Source of the DNA: Rutidosis leptorrhynchoides
Lineage: Eukaryota; Streptophyta; Magnoliopsida; Asterales; Asteraceae
Assembly: GCF_046630445.1 (NCBI RefSeq)
Contig: NC_092338.1
Location: 208,905,001-208,969,000, forward strand
Length of the DNA stretch: 64,000 nucleotides
Direction: 5' to 3'
In this document: piece by piece, positions 39,696 through 54,956 of the stretch
Numbering within the stretch: the first letter of the stretch is position 1
How the letters are laid out: each line of letters starts with the position of its first letter
Translations under genes and position numbers: made by a program
Notes under the pieces: model-generated
What the model was told of the DNA's origin: nothing
Database searches by the model: none
Seen by the model: only the letters and a program-made list of their open reading frames with translations

Positions 39696-39937
39696 CAGTT
39701 GTTAACCTTTTTAATTGACTTGCTGTTTTAGTTATTATTTCTTCTGATACTTCTTCGTTTACATGCTCTTTTTCTTCTTTCACTAGGATTTCTTCTACAG
39801 TAACTCGGTTAGGTGGTATACCCTCATTTAAAAGTTCACCGGTTGTTTCCATTGGTGTACTTGTTGGAGATTTGTCACCTGTTTTTGCTAATGTCCCTTT
39901 CTTGCTTCTAGTATTCTTTATAACAGACGGCGCAATA
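39696..39937 (-). pseudogene. 5' end of gag or leader ORF, probable Tat-type element
   Basis: A minus-strand frame reads HIAPSVIKNTRSKKGTLAKT, then PMETTGELLNEGIPPNRVTV and EEILVKEEKEHVNEEVSEEI, ending RLTTV and a stop that is created by the first bases of the family C LTR inserted at 39695. It lies just after a GCGCCGTCTGT primer-site-like string, where gag begins in Tat/Athila-type elements. The assignment rests on that string and on position, not on a recognised domain. Confidence 0.4.
39922..39934 (-). promoter_or_regulatory. Primer-site-like GCGCCGTCTGT
   Basis: Sense TTGCGCCGTCTGT resembles the GGCGCCGTCTG strings found next to the 5' LTR of many Tat/Athila-type plant elements. It follows a possible LTR end ATATCAACA at 39938. 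Confidence 0.4.
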
Positions 39938-40870
39938 TGTTGATATCTATTTCCGCCTAGCGTCTAATAAGTATCAATACATGTCTAAAACCGTGGGGTG
40001 GCTATATCAATCTTTGCGGAGCAAAACTGAGAATTAGTCCGTCTAGCGCTTTGTGGCTAAGTCTTTAGGTTCTAGAGTGAGAAAATAATGCGTGAGAGAG
40101 ACATTGTGTTCTCTACAAGTTCAAGTCATTTTAAATGATGGCCCATGTGGCTTATTTATAGGCGTGAGTGCTCTGTAATTTTCAGAGACACGTGTCACGT
40201 TACTATTGGTTGATTTTTGCGAAACGTGCGTAACCAACCTTGCACCTTATGCTGACATGACATGTGTGCTATTCACGTGCTCTTTTTGGGGCTCAAGCAT
40301 AAAAAACAACCTTTGGGGCTTATGTAAAAAGCTGGGCGACCTGCTTTATTTTAAAAAAGCTTTTCTGAATGGAATACAATGAACGGCTATATATTAAAAA
40401 TTGTTTATATATGCCGTTTAAGCGATTTACCGGCTTATCTTGACTTTTCATGCTTGTCAACCATAACCATTAATGGAATAATGCATTAAACATGCATACC
40501 TGTGTATGTATGCTAATAAAAGGGATCATGGGCATGTAACATGGATCATGTGAGTTTGCCGACTTTTTGAACGCGAGGATAGCTCATATCAATTAATACG
40601 TGTTATATTTTTTAACTGCCATCAACCATGCTCGTATCACATATGCATAGGGTGAAGTCAGGGATGAAATTGTAATGGGTGAAGTGGATAGAAGAAATTA
40701 AGCTAGGGCGGAAGATAAAAATGTTTGGACATGATAGAGATCATTCGGTTATTTGGGCCTTTAGAAACTTAAATGGTAATAAAAACCTTATTGGGCTAAC
40801 CTGAAAATCTAAATATATTTTTTATTTATATTAATATATTAATGTAAGGTATGTTAATATCCATGGTCAT
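39938..40870 (-). repeat. Probable 5' LTR of a Tat-type element
   Basis: On the sense strand there is a good promoter: CGCCTATAAATAAGCC (TATA at 40153-40160), then a transcribed-looking leader up to 39938. The far border near 40870 is uncertain; a 17-bp string, GTTAATATCCATGGTCA, occurs at about 40854 and again at about 40938. No partner LTR is in view, so this could also be another kind of promoter-bearing repeat. Confidence 0.4.
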
Positions 40871-41167
40871 TTAAACCAGGGCCATTTAAGTTTTAGCAAT
40901 AAAGCATAAATTAATTTTCAGCTTATTTCTAATTAAGTTAATATCCATGGTCAATTAAATAATACGGTGCAACCATTTAGCTTCTTGCTAGAATCCAAAT
41001 CAACCATCTAGAAAAAAACATAAATAAATTGAGTTCGAGATTATGACCGGCCTTCTTTTTTTTACATTATATACGTAGTGGTTCAAATCTACGTACGTAG
41101 CAATTTTTATCAATTTATTTTGCATAAGTATACTATCTTTGGTCAATCAAAATCTTAGAAATTTGCT
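40871..41167. other. Intergenic, 3' flank of the dioxygenase gene
   Basis: AT-rich. On the minus strand AATAAA at 41114-41119 lies about 50 bp after the stop codon of the dioxygenase gene and is its likely polyadenylation signal. Nothing else was recognised. Confidence 0.55.
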
Positions 41168-43801
41168 CTAAGTTTTACAAACTTCATCATTCTTGATCTT
41201 CATTATCTCGAGAAATGTTTTCCCATTGAGTTTGCGCGAGAAGAATTCCTTAAGGTACTGCTCCATGACGAGTGTTTTATACAAGGGTGAATTTTGCGTG
41301 TTCTTTAGAAGGCTTTTTGCTGGACCAACATCTGCTTCAAGCTTTGGATTGAAAAACACGGCTAACGAAATCCTCTCTTTTGTTGCATTAACAGTCGCCC
41401 TATGCTCGATACTGTTGTATACACCATTGCTCATAATCTGTAAATCAATTTAAATAATTATTACAGTACTACTTGCTTGCACGTAGAATTCATAAAAAAT
41501 TTGTCAAGTAAAATTAAATTAGCTAGATGCTAGAAAAAAGTTACAAGGACGTCTTTAAATTTTGCAGCCACAAAGTTCAGTTAATTAAGTACCAACTTCT
41601 TAAATCTACTAGAGAGCTAGTCAAATGAAAAAATCATAAAAATTCTATATATGATAAGACTCTTTCTTAACTTAGTGTTTTGAAAAAGCACGTATCTATG
41701 TTTTGGTTCATAGATCGAGTAGACAAGATAATATATATAAGTATGTACCTCGTGGTGATATCAAATTAATTATATTTTTCTATTAATTAGGTTTCTAGCA
41801 ATTAAGTAACTAAATTGGGCCGGCGTATATTCTTGACTTTAATATTCTTGACAAAATTAATAGCAAAGTAGACCATGTGTTATAACATCCAAGTACACTC
41901 AGATGACAAACATCTTAATTAATTAGTATACCCAGGTAGATGCTCTTGCACAAATGGATAATATTAAACTTGTTTGAGAAGGACAAATAACCATAAAGTA
42001 ATTAAGTAGATGATCCATTTGATCTATAACATAAAATATAATCAAATATATACCCACGTGTTAAATTCCATATAAACAAAGGGGGATGATTCTCACACAC
42101 ACTTTTTTGATCCTCACACACCTATTTTAACCTTTTACTCTTCTAATAATACTCAATTGGTGTGTGAGGATCAAAAAAGTGTGTGTGAGAATCATCCCCC
42201 ATAAACAATACTTAACACTAGTTTGATGAATAATATAATATAATTTTTCATCTCCTGTGTCGTTGATACGAGCATGGGTGGTAACAGTTGCAAGAGTTGG
42301 CACGTTTGAAGTGCTGTGGGTTATCCCACGTTTACCAAGTCTGCAAACTACTTCCATATTTATTCCCATAATCTATCATGTTACAAACATGTCCCATGTT
42401 CCTTGTTCCTTGTTTCTTATTAATGTTATTTGTTAGTCACATGATGTTTAGTAACCGTACCTAGTATTTACAGTTTCCTCTAGTAGTAGTTTAGATTTGT
42501 TTATTACTATAAATATGTACCTAGCTTTTGCTTTAGTGTTATGAAAGAAATATTTGGTTAATCCAAAGAGTCGGTCTCTTGTCTATTTTCTTTGGATATT
42601 AGTTATCTCGAATCGTCTTTATCTTTGGAGTTCACGATTAACTCGAAAAGACCGTATCAGTCGTCATTAATTTCTTGAATTTTAGAAAGAAGCTTATTAA
42701 GTTCCTAACCTCAAGAATATCACCAACATTTACAACAAAGGCGTCCGGAAGAAAGCTAACTGGAATCCATACTCCATCTTTCTTAACTTGCAAACCTTCA
42801 ACGTCGTTTACTTGGAGAAGAATGGTGATTCCAGCAGCATCGGAATGAGGTGTAAGACCGATAACAAGATCTGGCTGAGGACACGGAGGATAATAAGTCA
42901 TCCTCACCGATTGCATTCCATCATCAAAAACATCTATCATCTCTTGCTTCTCGATGTCCACTGCTTGTCCCATTAAACCAAATAAATACATGGCTAGCTT
43001 TTGCACTTCTTCCAAGTACTTCTCCATCGTTTCCCTATCATCAAAAGATTTTAAAATATAAGTTTTATTAAATTAAACAACTTTTATTGATGTTTAGTAA
43101 TTCATACTCGTATATAGAAATGGTTTAATTAATAACGGAAGTCAAGATGTATATATATTATGTAAATTATAAATCAAATTAAGACTTGAAAATAGACCTT
43201 AGTATTGGAGGGAACTCAGGGAGTAAATTTGATTTTCTTCTCCGAACAGGATTAGTGATCATATAGAAGCGATCAGCCCAGTCAACTTTCTGATCTTGAG
43301 TATGAAGTATGGTTTGACCATAGCCTTGATAGTCACCTGCAGCCAACTTGTATTTCAGTTTCTCTTCAACCGGCATGTCGAAAAAATTAACCACTTCATC
43401 TTTCATTTTCTCTACCAATAATTTATCAACTCCATGATTCACCAACTACGTACATGTTAATCACATCAATTTAGCATGTCATGTAAAAATAAGTTAAATA
43501 CGTACGAAAGTGTAAGCATACAAAAGTAGTACTTAACCTGAAAGATTCCCCATTCTTGGCATACGGAGCGCAGTTTGTTAAGTTCGTCCTTATTGGATCC
43601 TAGTATCTCGATAAGATCGTTCATGTCAACGACTGGGATAGAGGGCAAGGTCGTAGATACAAAAGTTGGTTCTCTGTGATCCTGAATGTAGCGGTGAGGT
43701 ACGTGCGACTTGACTTCTTTTGCTAGCTCTTGAACACTTGAACCATCGATTTTAGGCAATGATTGTGAGGATATCATTTTTTGCAGAATATGTTGAAACA
43801 A
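41168..43801 (-). CDS. 2-oxoglutarate/Fe(II)-dependent dioxygenase, SRG1-like, 4 exons
   Basis: Soluble oxidase that uses 2-oxoglutarate and O2; relatives hydroxylate or demethylate specialised metabolites or hormones. Exons: 43801-43538, 43445-43198, 43034-42710, 41437-41168; all introns are GT-AG and phases join to 368 residues (360 if the second Met at 43777 is used, nearer the family's usual length). N-terminal DIOX_N domain at about 50-150 ([30 protein letters not shown]). Core: [19 protein letters not shown] with iron ligands His234 and Asp236, His291 in SIEHRATVN, and the 2-oxoglutarate RxS at Arg301/Ser303. No key residue is missing. It is the only intact host-type gene here, flanked on both sides by retrotransposons. 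The substrate cannot be told from sequence; SRG1-like or codeine-demethylase-like annotation is by similarity of motifs only. Confidence 0.93.
42081..42200. mobile_element. 120-bp MITE in intron 3 of the dioxygenase gene
   Basis: Perfect 42-bp terminal inverted repeats (outer ends GGGGGATGATTCTCACACAC) surround a 36-bp centre. ATAAACAA occurs on both sides (42072-42079 and 42201-42208), an 8-bp duplication as made by hAT-type transposases, with one extra A on the left. The transcript would fold into a near-perfect hairpin. Confidence 0.85.
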
Positions 43802-44512
43802 TTCTAGCTAGCCTGTTTGTTTATGTTACAACAAGTGGGAAGTGGTGAAAGGATAAATATTTTGTGTGGTATATTTAAAAAGATAGATTAGCAAAATGTA
43901 TCCTCCAGTATTGCTTTAAATAGAAAAATTAATGTTGTTAATACGGAGTATTTGACATTACTAATACTACACATGCCATAATAGTTGCATAGGATTTGGT
44001 CAACACAGATCACCACAAGAATACGAATAACGATTATACCGACAGTTAGGGACAACATGTGATTGGAATATTGACCTCGGTGAAACCTCATCGACAAAAT
44101 TTGTTGTTCCTAATTAAGTGACCTTGAATTTTACTAATTAATTAAACATGATAACAACTATTAATTATATAGAATTGAATAGTTTATCAAGCACAGAAAC
44201 AATTGAGTTACACAATATATTGATGAACACACAAATGTATAAGAATTCGATTAGATAACTGAGAAGTTTTTATTGAGTGATTGACAATTTGGAATGTTCT
44301 GATAGTAATTGGGTGTGAATTGACTGCCAAGATTCATTCTTAAATCGTTTGTTCACTTTCTCTATAAAGTATTTCGACTCTACAATTGTCTCGGTTGTAC
44401 AAAATCTTTACAAGGATAAGACAAGAACGTAATCAGTGTTTTTGGCAACGAAATCACTAAACAAATTGTTAGAGAGTATGTGTGTTTTTCTGTTTGTTGA
44501 TGAATGCAGAAT
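43802..44512. other. Promoter side of the dioxygenase gene and unassigned flank
   Basis: A possible TATA element TTTTAAATAT (minus strand, 43871-43880) lies about 70 bp ahead of the ATG at 43801. Further out the sequence is AT-rich; 44190-44420 has a look of old repeat but no border that I can fix. Confidence 0.4.
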
Positions 44513-45108
44513 TGTGACGCCCCATACAAAATCAACGTGTACGGATCATCAACAACAGGATCTTTACACGGTTACAACACTATATGCTGTTTTAAAACAA
44601 GTTTTGCATTCATGAAAAGGTAACGTTTTTAACAACGTCAAATGTTTTACAAGGATAACGTGCTTCTACGAATAGAAAGCATTAACATAAGTACGTGACA
44701 CAAATGTCATTACAAAACCATTGTTCAAATGTAACATAAGTTGTGAATGCAAAGTAAAAGTTCCATGATTGAGACATCTCTAAACAATGCAGCGGAAATC
44801 TAACACAACGAGTCTGAAACAGCAAGTCTATACACCAAGACTATAGCAGCAAGTCTAACAGCGGAAGCAACAACGTCTAAGCACCTGAGAAATACATGCT
44901 TTAAAATGTCAACACGAATGTTGGTGAGCTATAGTTTGTTTGTAATCAGCAATGTAATGTAGACCACGAGATTTCGTATTCATACAGTATCTCAAATCCG
45001 TATGATAAAGTATATGCTTCTCCGTGGGCACCCGGTAACTAACTTAACAAGTAATATATCACCCCCTAAAAGTACACTGGGAGAGTGCGTAAGTTTACGA
45101 AGTATTAA
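44513..45108 (-). repeat. Family E LTR fragment
   Basis: It starts TGTGACGCCCCATAC (an LTR end in reverse orientation) and contains blocks shared with the other LTRs: CACCTGAGAAATACATGC, TGTCAACACGAATGTTGGTG and GGGCACCCGGTAAC. It is cut at 45109 by a family C LTR. Confidence 0.55.
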
Positions 45109-45730
45109 TGTAACAACCCAAACCAATAACCAACCGATTAAGCGAAACAAAATTTTTTTTTTATAACAGTGGAGTGCGCCACGCGCACCACCACAGGGTG
45201 CGCGGCGCGCACAGGCCCCAAATCAGTTCTGTTCGGTTTTGCAAATTTTCAAATAAAGATCTCCCACTTCCCGACATAATTAGACGAAACGCTTTTCACA
45301 ACATGTTCTAATATGAAAAACTCATACGATTCAAACATAAAATGAGTTTTACAAAACGGAGCCCACATCGGCCGTTTTACGAGTTTCGTACAAATCATGA
45401 GTTTCGACCACATTAGTTTAATTTCCAAACGACACTATGAGCATGGTGTTTGGGGTTAAACTACCCAAGTCTCGGTCAAACTCCAAAAGCTATCACATCC
45501 CAAAAGCGTCCCCTAAACAACAAGCGGGATCTCTAATCCAATCGAATGCCCTTACCTTTGTCAACGCCGGAGCCTATAAAAAGATAAACAATGAGAGGGT
45601 AAGGAAAGCTTAGTGAATGCAATAATTATACATATACATATATAATATACCTACTCGCATGCACGTACATACACCGTAATATTCGCTAGTAACAACAATT
45701 AGCATATAAACTCCGATTATAAGCTAATAA
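45109..45730 (-). repeat. Family C LTR, sense 3' part only
   Basis: From TGTAACAACCC it follows 48753-49290 closely: the GC-rich pair at 45175-45213, a GAGAGGGTAAG block and GCTTAGTGAATGCAATAAT. It is then cut at 45731 by a family D LTR. Confidence 0.75.
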
Positions 45731-48655
<2,925 letters not shown>

Positions 48656-48752
48656 TTTAGTAAAACTTCTTCATTATTTCATTTCCTATGTTTTCTTTAG
48701 TAAGAGCTTCTCGTTGAGCCTCTTTGATTTGTGAGTTGAGATTCATGCGAAT
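48656..48752 (-). pseudogene. Scrap of gypsy pol, RNase H-integrase linker
   Basis: The minus-strand frame VTIRMNLNSQIKEAQREALT matches the linker seen at 20600 and 56450 ([14 protein letters not shown]). It lies between a deletion junction with the family D LTR and an inserted family C LTR, so it shows that an element lost its integrase, purine tract and LTR start. Confidence 0.65.
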
Positions 48753-50826
48753 TGTAACATCCAAACCCGTTAACCAACCAAATACGCGTAAAAAAAAAAT
48801 TTGTATACTCAGTGTAGTGCGCGGCGCGCACCACCCTCTCTGCGCGGCGCGCACAGAGGCCTGGACAGTTCGGATCAACTTGTTCGTTTCACGCGAAAAG
48901 ATCTTCGACTTCCCGAAACAATTAGACCAAACGGTTTTCACAACACATTATAATAAGTAAAACTAACATGTTTTGATAATAAACAAGTTTTACGACACCG
49001 GGTCCACATCGGCCCGTTTTACGAGTTAAGTACGAAATACAATTTTCGACCCCAGTTTCTAACACAAAATAAAAGCCGAGCATGGCGATTGGGATACGCT
49101 ACCCAATCCTAATCCAAATCCAAAGCAAGTCCACTAATCCCCGCGCTCACCCGAACCACCGTCTCCAAAGCAAATCTATAAAAAAGGTAAACAACGAGAG
49201 GGTAAGCTAACGCTTAGTGAATGCAATAATTATACATATACATATATAATATACCTACTTGCATACACTTACACAAATACCTCATACACACTAGCAAGTT
49301 ACATAGCATACCTTCGCAAGTATAACTCTAAATTCTTCAAAACCACAAGCTAGCACCACAACAACATATATATAACTCGAATAATATAAAATGTTACACT
49401 ACAACACTTCACCATGGTTAACCGATTACACAAGGGAATGGTACTTCGAATTTCCCACCGGTATTCATAACAACCGTTAGTGTACAACGAAATATATCAC
49501 TAATCCCTAGGCCATTCGGACAACGAAATATCCGTTCAAAGCAATCGTTAGTGTACAACGAAATATATCACTAACTCTTGGTCGGATTGGACAACGAAAT
49601 ATCCGTTCAAAGCAATCGTTAGTGTACAACGAAATATATCACTAACTCTTGGTCGGATTGGACAACGAAATATCCGTTCAAAGCAATCGTTAGTGTACAA
49701 CGAAATATATCACTAACTCTTGGTGGTTTGGACAACGAAATGTCCATCGTTAGTGTACAATGAAATATATCACTAACTTTGGTGGTATAGACAACGCATA
49801 CCCGGCCCCTCCCCCGCCCTACAAATAGATACATTATATAAGCACATGTATAATCATTCCACTCACCTTGCCGCCTTGATGAAATGCTACCGAATAATCC
49901 GCAACTCGCCGATGAAATGTACCTATTCCATCATCACAATTACAACAACACACTTAGAGTGGATTTACAAACCAACTCAATTCGACCCTTAGTGCAAATT
50001 CGACCAATTGCACTTACAACCCCAAAACGCGCCCAAACTAACCAATAATCACTAACACAAGTGAAAATGGTCTTATTATGCCAATTGAATCCAATCTTAA
50101 GTGTTAAACACTTATCATTCTCAAAATCAACCAAAACCCCAATTTTGACTCATTTCCAAAATTAGTCTTTCAAATACACATAATGGGTTCTAACACTTCC
50201 ATAATCACTAATCCTAGTGATTAAACCCAAATACAAGTCCTAATCATGGCCAATTTGTTCACCAACCCAAAATCCATCAACAACAACCAATAACCCGATT
50301 ACTAGCATCAATAAACTCACTTCATGAGTTTAAATGGGTTTCCTAACAATTTTAAGTTCAAACTCTAACTCGAGTACCAAAATCAACCAATGAAATTCGG
50401 AGTTTGAACTTACCGAAACTACCACAACGTAGCCGTGAACGAGATGAACAACTTTAAAACCCGAGCTTTGGTGAGAATCCAACTCCTTCTTCCCCAAATG
50501 AAGCTTTCTCTCTCTAAACTCTTCTCTCACTAGGGTTTGCAGATAAGAGTGATGAATGGATGTGAAATTGATCCACAATTGGATCCAAACCAGTTGATAT
50601 GGCCACAGATCCGACCCCAAGTGAAATGACCAAAATGCCCATCATTAAACTCAAAAAGCAGAAAAACAGAATCCTGTCGCTGGCAGTGTGCGCGGCGCGC
50701 TCACTTAGTGGTGCGCGGCGCGCACAGTGGACTGAGCAGTTTCCTGAGCTTTTTAATTTACGCCATGCACTATACATTTATGTACGCCATTTGCACTCTA
50801 TGTACCATGAATATTTGGATGTTACA
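48753..50826 (-). repeat. Family C 3' LTR (2.07 kb)
   Basis: Sense start TGTAACATCCAAA at 50826, next to the purine tract; sense end TTTGGATGTTACA at 48753, so the LTR has 13-bp inverted ends. GC-rich double motifs lie near both ends (50686-50726 and 48819-48860). A 71-bp tandem repeat fills 49440-49797. The interior of the element is at higher coordinates. Confidence 0.85.
49440..49797 (-). repeat. 71-bp tandem repeat with alternating hairpins
   Basis: About 4.5 units of 70-71 bp. Each holds the 10-mer CAACGAAATA twice, once framed by TTAGTG and CACTAA and once by GGA and TCC. Read as RNA these are hairpins with one loop and two different stems. Confidence 0.85.
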
Positions 50827-50840
50827 ACTCTCCCCCACTT
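50827..50840 (-). promoter_or_regulatory. Polypurine tract of minus-strand family C element
   Basis: Sense AAGTGGGGGAGAGT followed directly by TGTAACATCC, identical to the tract at 1350-1363. Confidence 0.8.
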
Positions 50841-51322
50841 AGAATCGATCACGTCCTCGTGATCCTCGTCACTTAACTGTCCGGATCTACACTCCACGGT
50901 CCTCAACATAAGTTCCAAATTCGATCTCCACCACATTACGCATTAATCCGAAGATTATTCCAATAACTAAAAACACACTTGTACGCGTTCCGAAACGTGC
51001 AATACATACAACATCCGAAATCCATAACGATCACTTGGGATGCGCGAGACCGCCACGTACTCTTCCAACTTCTCTAGGCAATCCTTCTCTAAGAGTCACC
51101 ATTAATAACCAAATCGTCACCCACGATCTATTAAAATTCACAAATCCAAGCATAAGAATTTGTTAAATCCCTCCAATGGGGAACACTCAACCGATCTCGT
51201 ACCGAGATATCAATCCCTGGACGTACTCTCACCAAGTACAATGCTAAGAACAACCAAGTCTCAACCTAAGGTCAACGACCCAAACGATGAACACCAAGCA
51301 AAAAATGAATCCTTACGGATAA
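50841..51322 (-). other. Interior of family C element, no gene seen
   Basis: Non-coding on both strands as far as I can see; interrupted at 51322 by the family A insertion and continued at 61353. In a complete element pol should be here. Confidence 0.55.
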
Positions 51323-54300
51323 TGTATGACCCGAACTTTTCCATGTTTATATATATTAATTGAGATTGATAATTACATGATTAAATGTTTCCAACATGTT
51401 AAGCAATCAAACTTGTTAAGACTTGATTAATTGAAATATGTTTCATATAGACAATTGACCACCCAAGTTGACCGGTGATTCACGAACGTTAAAACTTGTA
51501 AAAACTATACGATGACATATATATGGTTATATATATAGTTAACATGATTTTATTATAATTATGTATCTCATTAGGTATTTTAACAATGAGTTATATACAT
51601 AAAAATGAGACTATTAATTTAAGAAACTCGAAAACGATATATATAACGATTATCGTTATAACAACGTCTTACTAGGTACATATGAATCATATTAAGATAT
51701 TGATACACTTGGTTAATTATGTTAAATGATAAATAAATATATTATTAAGTGTATTAATAATGAAATACATATGTAAAAGTAAGACTACTAACTTAATGAT
51801 TTCGAAACGAGACATATATGTAACGATTATCGTTGTAACGACATTTAACTGTATATATATCATACTAAGATATATTATATATCATAATATCATGATAATA
51901 TAACAATTTAACATCTCATTTGTTATAATAAACAATGGGTTAACAACATTTAACAAGATCGTTAAGCTAAAGGTTTCAAAACAACATTTACATGTAACGA
52001 CTAACGATGACTTAACGACTCAGTTAAAATGTATATACATGTAGTGTTTTAATATGTATTCATACACTTTTGAAAGACTTCAAGACACTTATCAAAATAC
52101 TTCTACTTAACAAAAATGCTTACAATTACATCCTCGTTCAGTTTCATCAACAATTCTACTCGTATGCACCCGTATTCGTACTCGTACAATACACAGCTTT
52201 TAGATGTATGTACTATTGGTATATACACTCCAATGATCAGCTCTTAGCAGCCCATGTGAGTCACCTAACACATGTGGGAATCATCATTTGGCAACTAGCA
52301 TGAAATATCTCATAAAATTACAAAAATATGAGTAATCATTCATGACTTATTTACATGAAAACAAAATTACATATCCTTTATATCTAATCCATACACCAAC
52401 GACCAAAAAAACCTACAAACACTTTTATTCTTCAATTTTCTTCATCTAATTGATCTCTCTCAAGTTCTATCTTCAAGTTCTAAGTGCTCTTCATATATTT
52501 TACAAGTTCTAGTTACATAAAATCAAGAATACTTTCAAGTTTGCTAGCTCACTTCCAATCTTGTAAGGTGATCATCCAACCTCAAGAAATCTTTGTTTCT
52601 TACAGTAGGTTATCATTCTAATACAAGGTAATAATCATATTCAAACTTTGGTTCAATTTCTATAACTATAACAATCTTATTTCAAGTGATGATCTTACTT
52701 GAACTTGTTTTCGTGTCATGATTCTGCTTCAAGAACTTCGAGCCATCCAAGGATCCATTGAAGCTAGATCTACTTTTCTCTTTTCCAGTAGGTTTATCCA
52801 AGGAACTTAAGGTAGTAATGATGTTCATAACATCATTCGATTCATACATATAAAGCTATCTTATTCGAAGGTTTAAACTTGTAATCACTAGAAAATAGTT
52901 TAGTTAATTCTAAACTTGTTCGCAAATAAAAGTTAATCCTTCTAACTTGACTTTTAAAATTATCTACACACATGTTCTATATCTATATGATATGCTAACT
53001 TAATGACTTAAAACCTGGAAACACGAAAAACACCGTAAAACCGGATTTACGCCGTCGTAGTAACATCACGGGCTGTTTTGGGTTAGTTAATTAAAAACTA
53101 TGATAAACTTTGATTTAAAAGTTGTTATTCTGAGAAAATGATTTTTTTTATGAACATGAAACTATATCCAAAAATTATGGTTAAACTCAAAGTGGAAGTA
53201 TGTTTTCTAAAATGGTCATCTAGACGTCGTTCTTTCGACTGAAATGACTACCTTTACAAAAACGACTTGTAACTTATTTTTCCGACTATAAACCTTTACT
53301 TTTTCTGTTTATATTCATAAAATAGAGTTCAATATGAAACCATAGCAATTTGATTCACTCAAAACGGATTTAAAATGAAGAAGTTATGGGTAAAACAAGA
53401 TTGGATAATTTTTCTCATTTTAGCTACGTGAAAATTGGTAACAAATCTATTCCAACCATAACTTAATCAACTTGTATTGTATATTATGCAATCTTGAGAT
53501 ACCATAGACACGTATACAATGTTTTGACCTATCATGTCGACACATCTATATATATTTCGGAACAACCATAGACACTCTATATGTGAATGTTGGAGTTAGC
53601 TATACAGGGTTGAGGTTGATTCCAAAATATATATAGTTTGAGTTGTGATCAATACTGAGATACGTATACACTGGGTCGTGGATTGATTCAAGATAATATT
53701 TATCGATTTATTTCTGTACATCTAACTGTGGACAACTAGTTGTAGGTTACTAACGAGGACAGCTGACTTAATAAACTTAAAACATCAAAATATATTAAAA
53801 GTGTTGTAAATATATTTTGAACATACTTTGATATATATGTATATATTGTTATAGGTTCGTGAATCAACCAGTGGCCAAGTCTTACTTCCCGACGAAGTAA
53901 AAATCTGTGAAAGTGAGTTATAGTCCCACTTTTAAAATCTAATATTTTTGGGATGAGAATACATGCAGGTTTTATAAATGATTTACAAAATAGACACAAG
54001 TACGTGAAACTACATTCTATGGTTGAATAATCGAAATCGAATATGCCCCTTTTTATTAAGTCTGGTAATCTAAGAATTAGGGAACAGACACCCTAATTGA
54101 CGCGAATCCTAAAGATAGATCTATCGAGCCCAACAAGCCCCATCCAAAGTACCGGATGCTTTAGTACTTCGAAATTTATATCATATCCGAAGGGTGTCCC
54201 GGAATGATGGGGATATTCTTATATATGCATCTTGTTAATGTCGGTTACCAGGTGTTCACCATATGAATGATTTTTATCTCTATGTATGGGATGTGTATTG

Positions 54301-54745
54301 AAATATGAAATCTTGTGGTCTATTATTATGATTTGATATATATAGGTTAAACCTATAACTCACCAACATTTTTGTTGACGTTTTAAGCATGTTTATTCTC
54401 AGGTGATTATTAAGAGCTTCCGCTGTCGCATACTTAAATAAGGACGAGATTTGGAGTCCATGCTTGTATGATATTGTGTAAAAACTGCATTCAAGAAACT
54501 TATTTTGTTGTAACATATTTGTATTGTAAACCATTATGTAATGGTCGTGTGTAAACAGGATATTTTAGATTATCATTATTTGATAATCTACGTAAAGCTT
54601 TTTAAACCTTTATTGATGAAATAAAGGTTATGGTTTGTTTTAAAATGAATGCAGTCTTTGAAAAACGTCTCATATAGAGGTCAAAACCTCGCAACGAAAT
54701 CAATTAATATGGAACGTTTTTAATCAATAAGAACGGGATATTTCA
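51323..54745 (+). repeat. 5' LTR of the young family A element
   Basis: It starts TGTATGACCCGAAC (one base shorter than the family start) and ends GAACGGGATATTTCA. Relative to its partner it carries about 35 extra bases near 52530 (the partner is deleted at 59155). Confidence 0.9.
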
Positions 54746-54747
54746 GT

Positions 54748-54759
54748 TGGTATCCGAGC
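54748..54759 (+). promoter_or_regulatory. Primer binding site
   Basis: TGGTATCCGAGC, the same one-base variant as at 11769. Confidence 0.8.
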
Positions 54760-54956
54760 GTTGGTCTTAGAGAACCAGAATTTTGCATTAGTGTGTCTTA
54801 TCGAGTTTGTTAGGATGCATTAGTGAGTCTGGACTTCGACCGTGTTTACTTGAAAAAAATGATTGCTTAACAAATTTTGTTGGAAACTATATATTTTTAA
54901 CATGTGAATATTATGTGATATATTAATCTCTTAACGCGTTTGATATTATGTGATAG

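Noticed and set aside
42360..42660. LTR-like look in intron 3 of the dioxygenase gene (CTATAAATATG and a gene-like leader)
   Set aside because: No matching ends, duplication or partner could be fixed; it may be plain intron.
48657..48941. 94-residue minus-strand frame taken as one gene
   Set aside because: Only its last 30 or so residues are pol; the rest is read through the start of an inserted LTR.
49440..49797. Regularly spaced repeats considered as a CRISPR array
   Set aside because: Units are direct tandem copies without unique spacers, in plant retrotransposon DNA; no cas genes.
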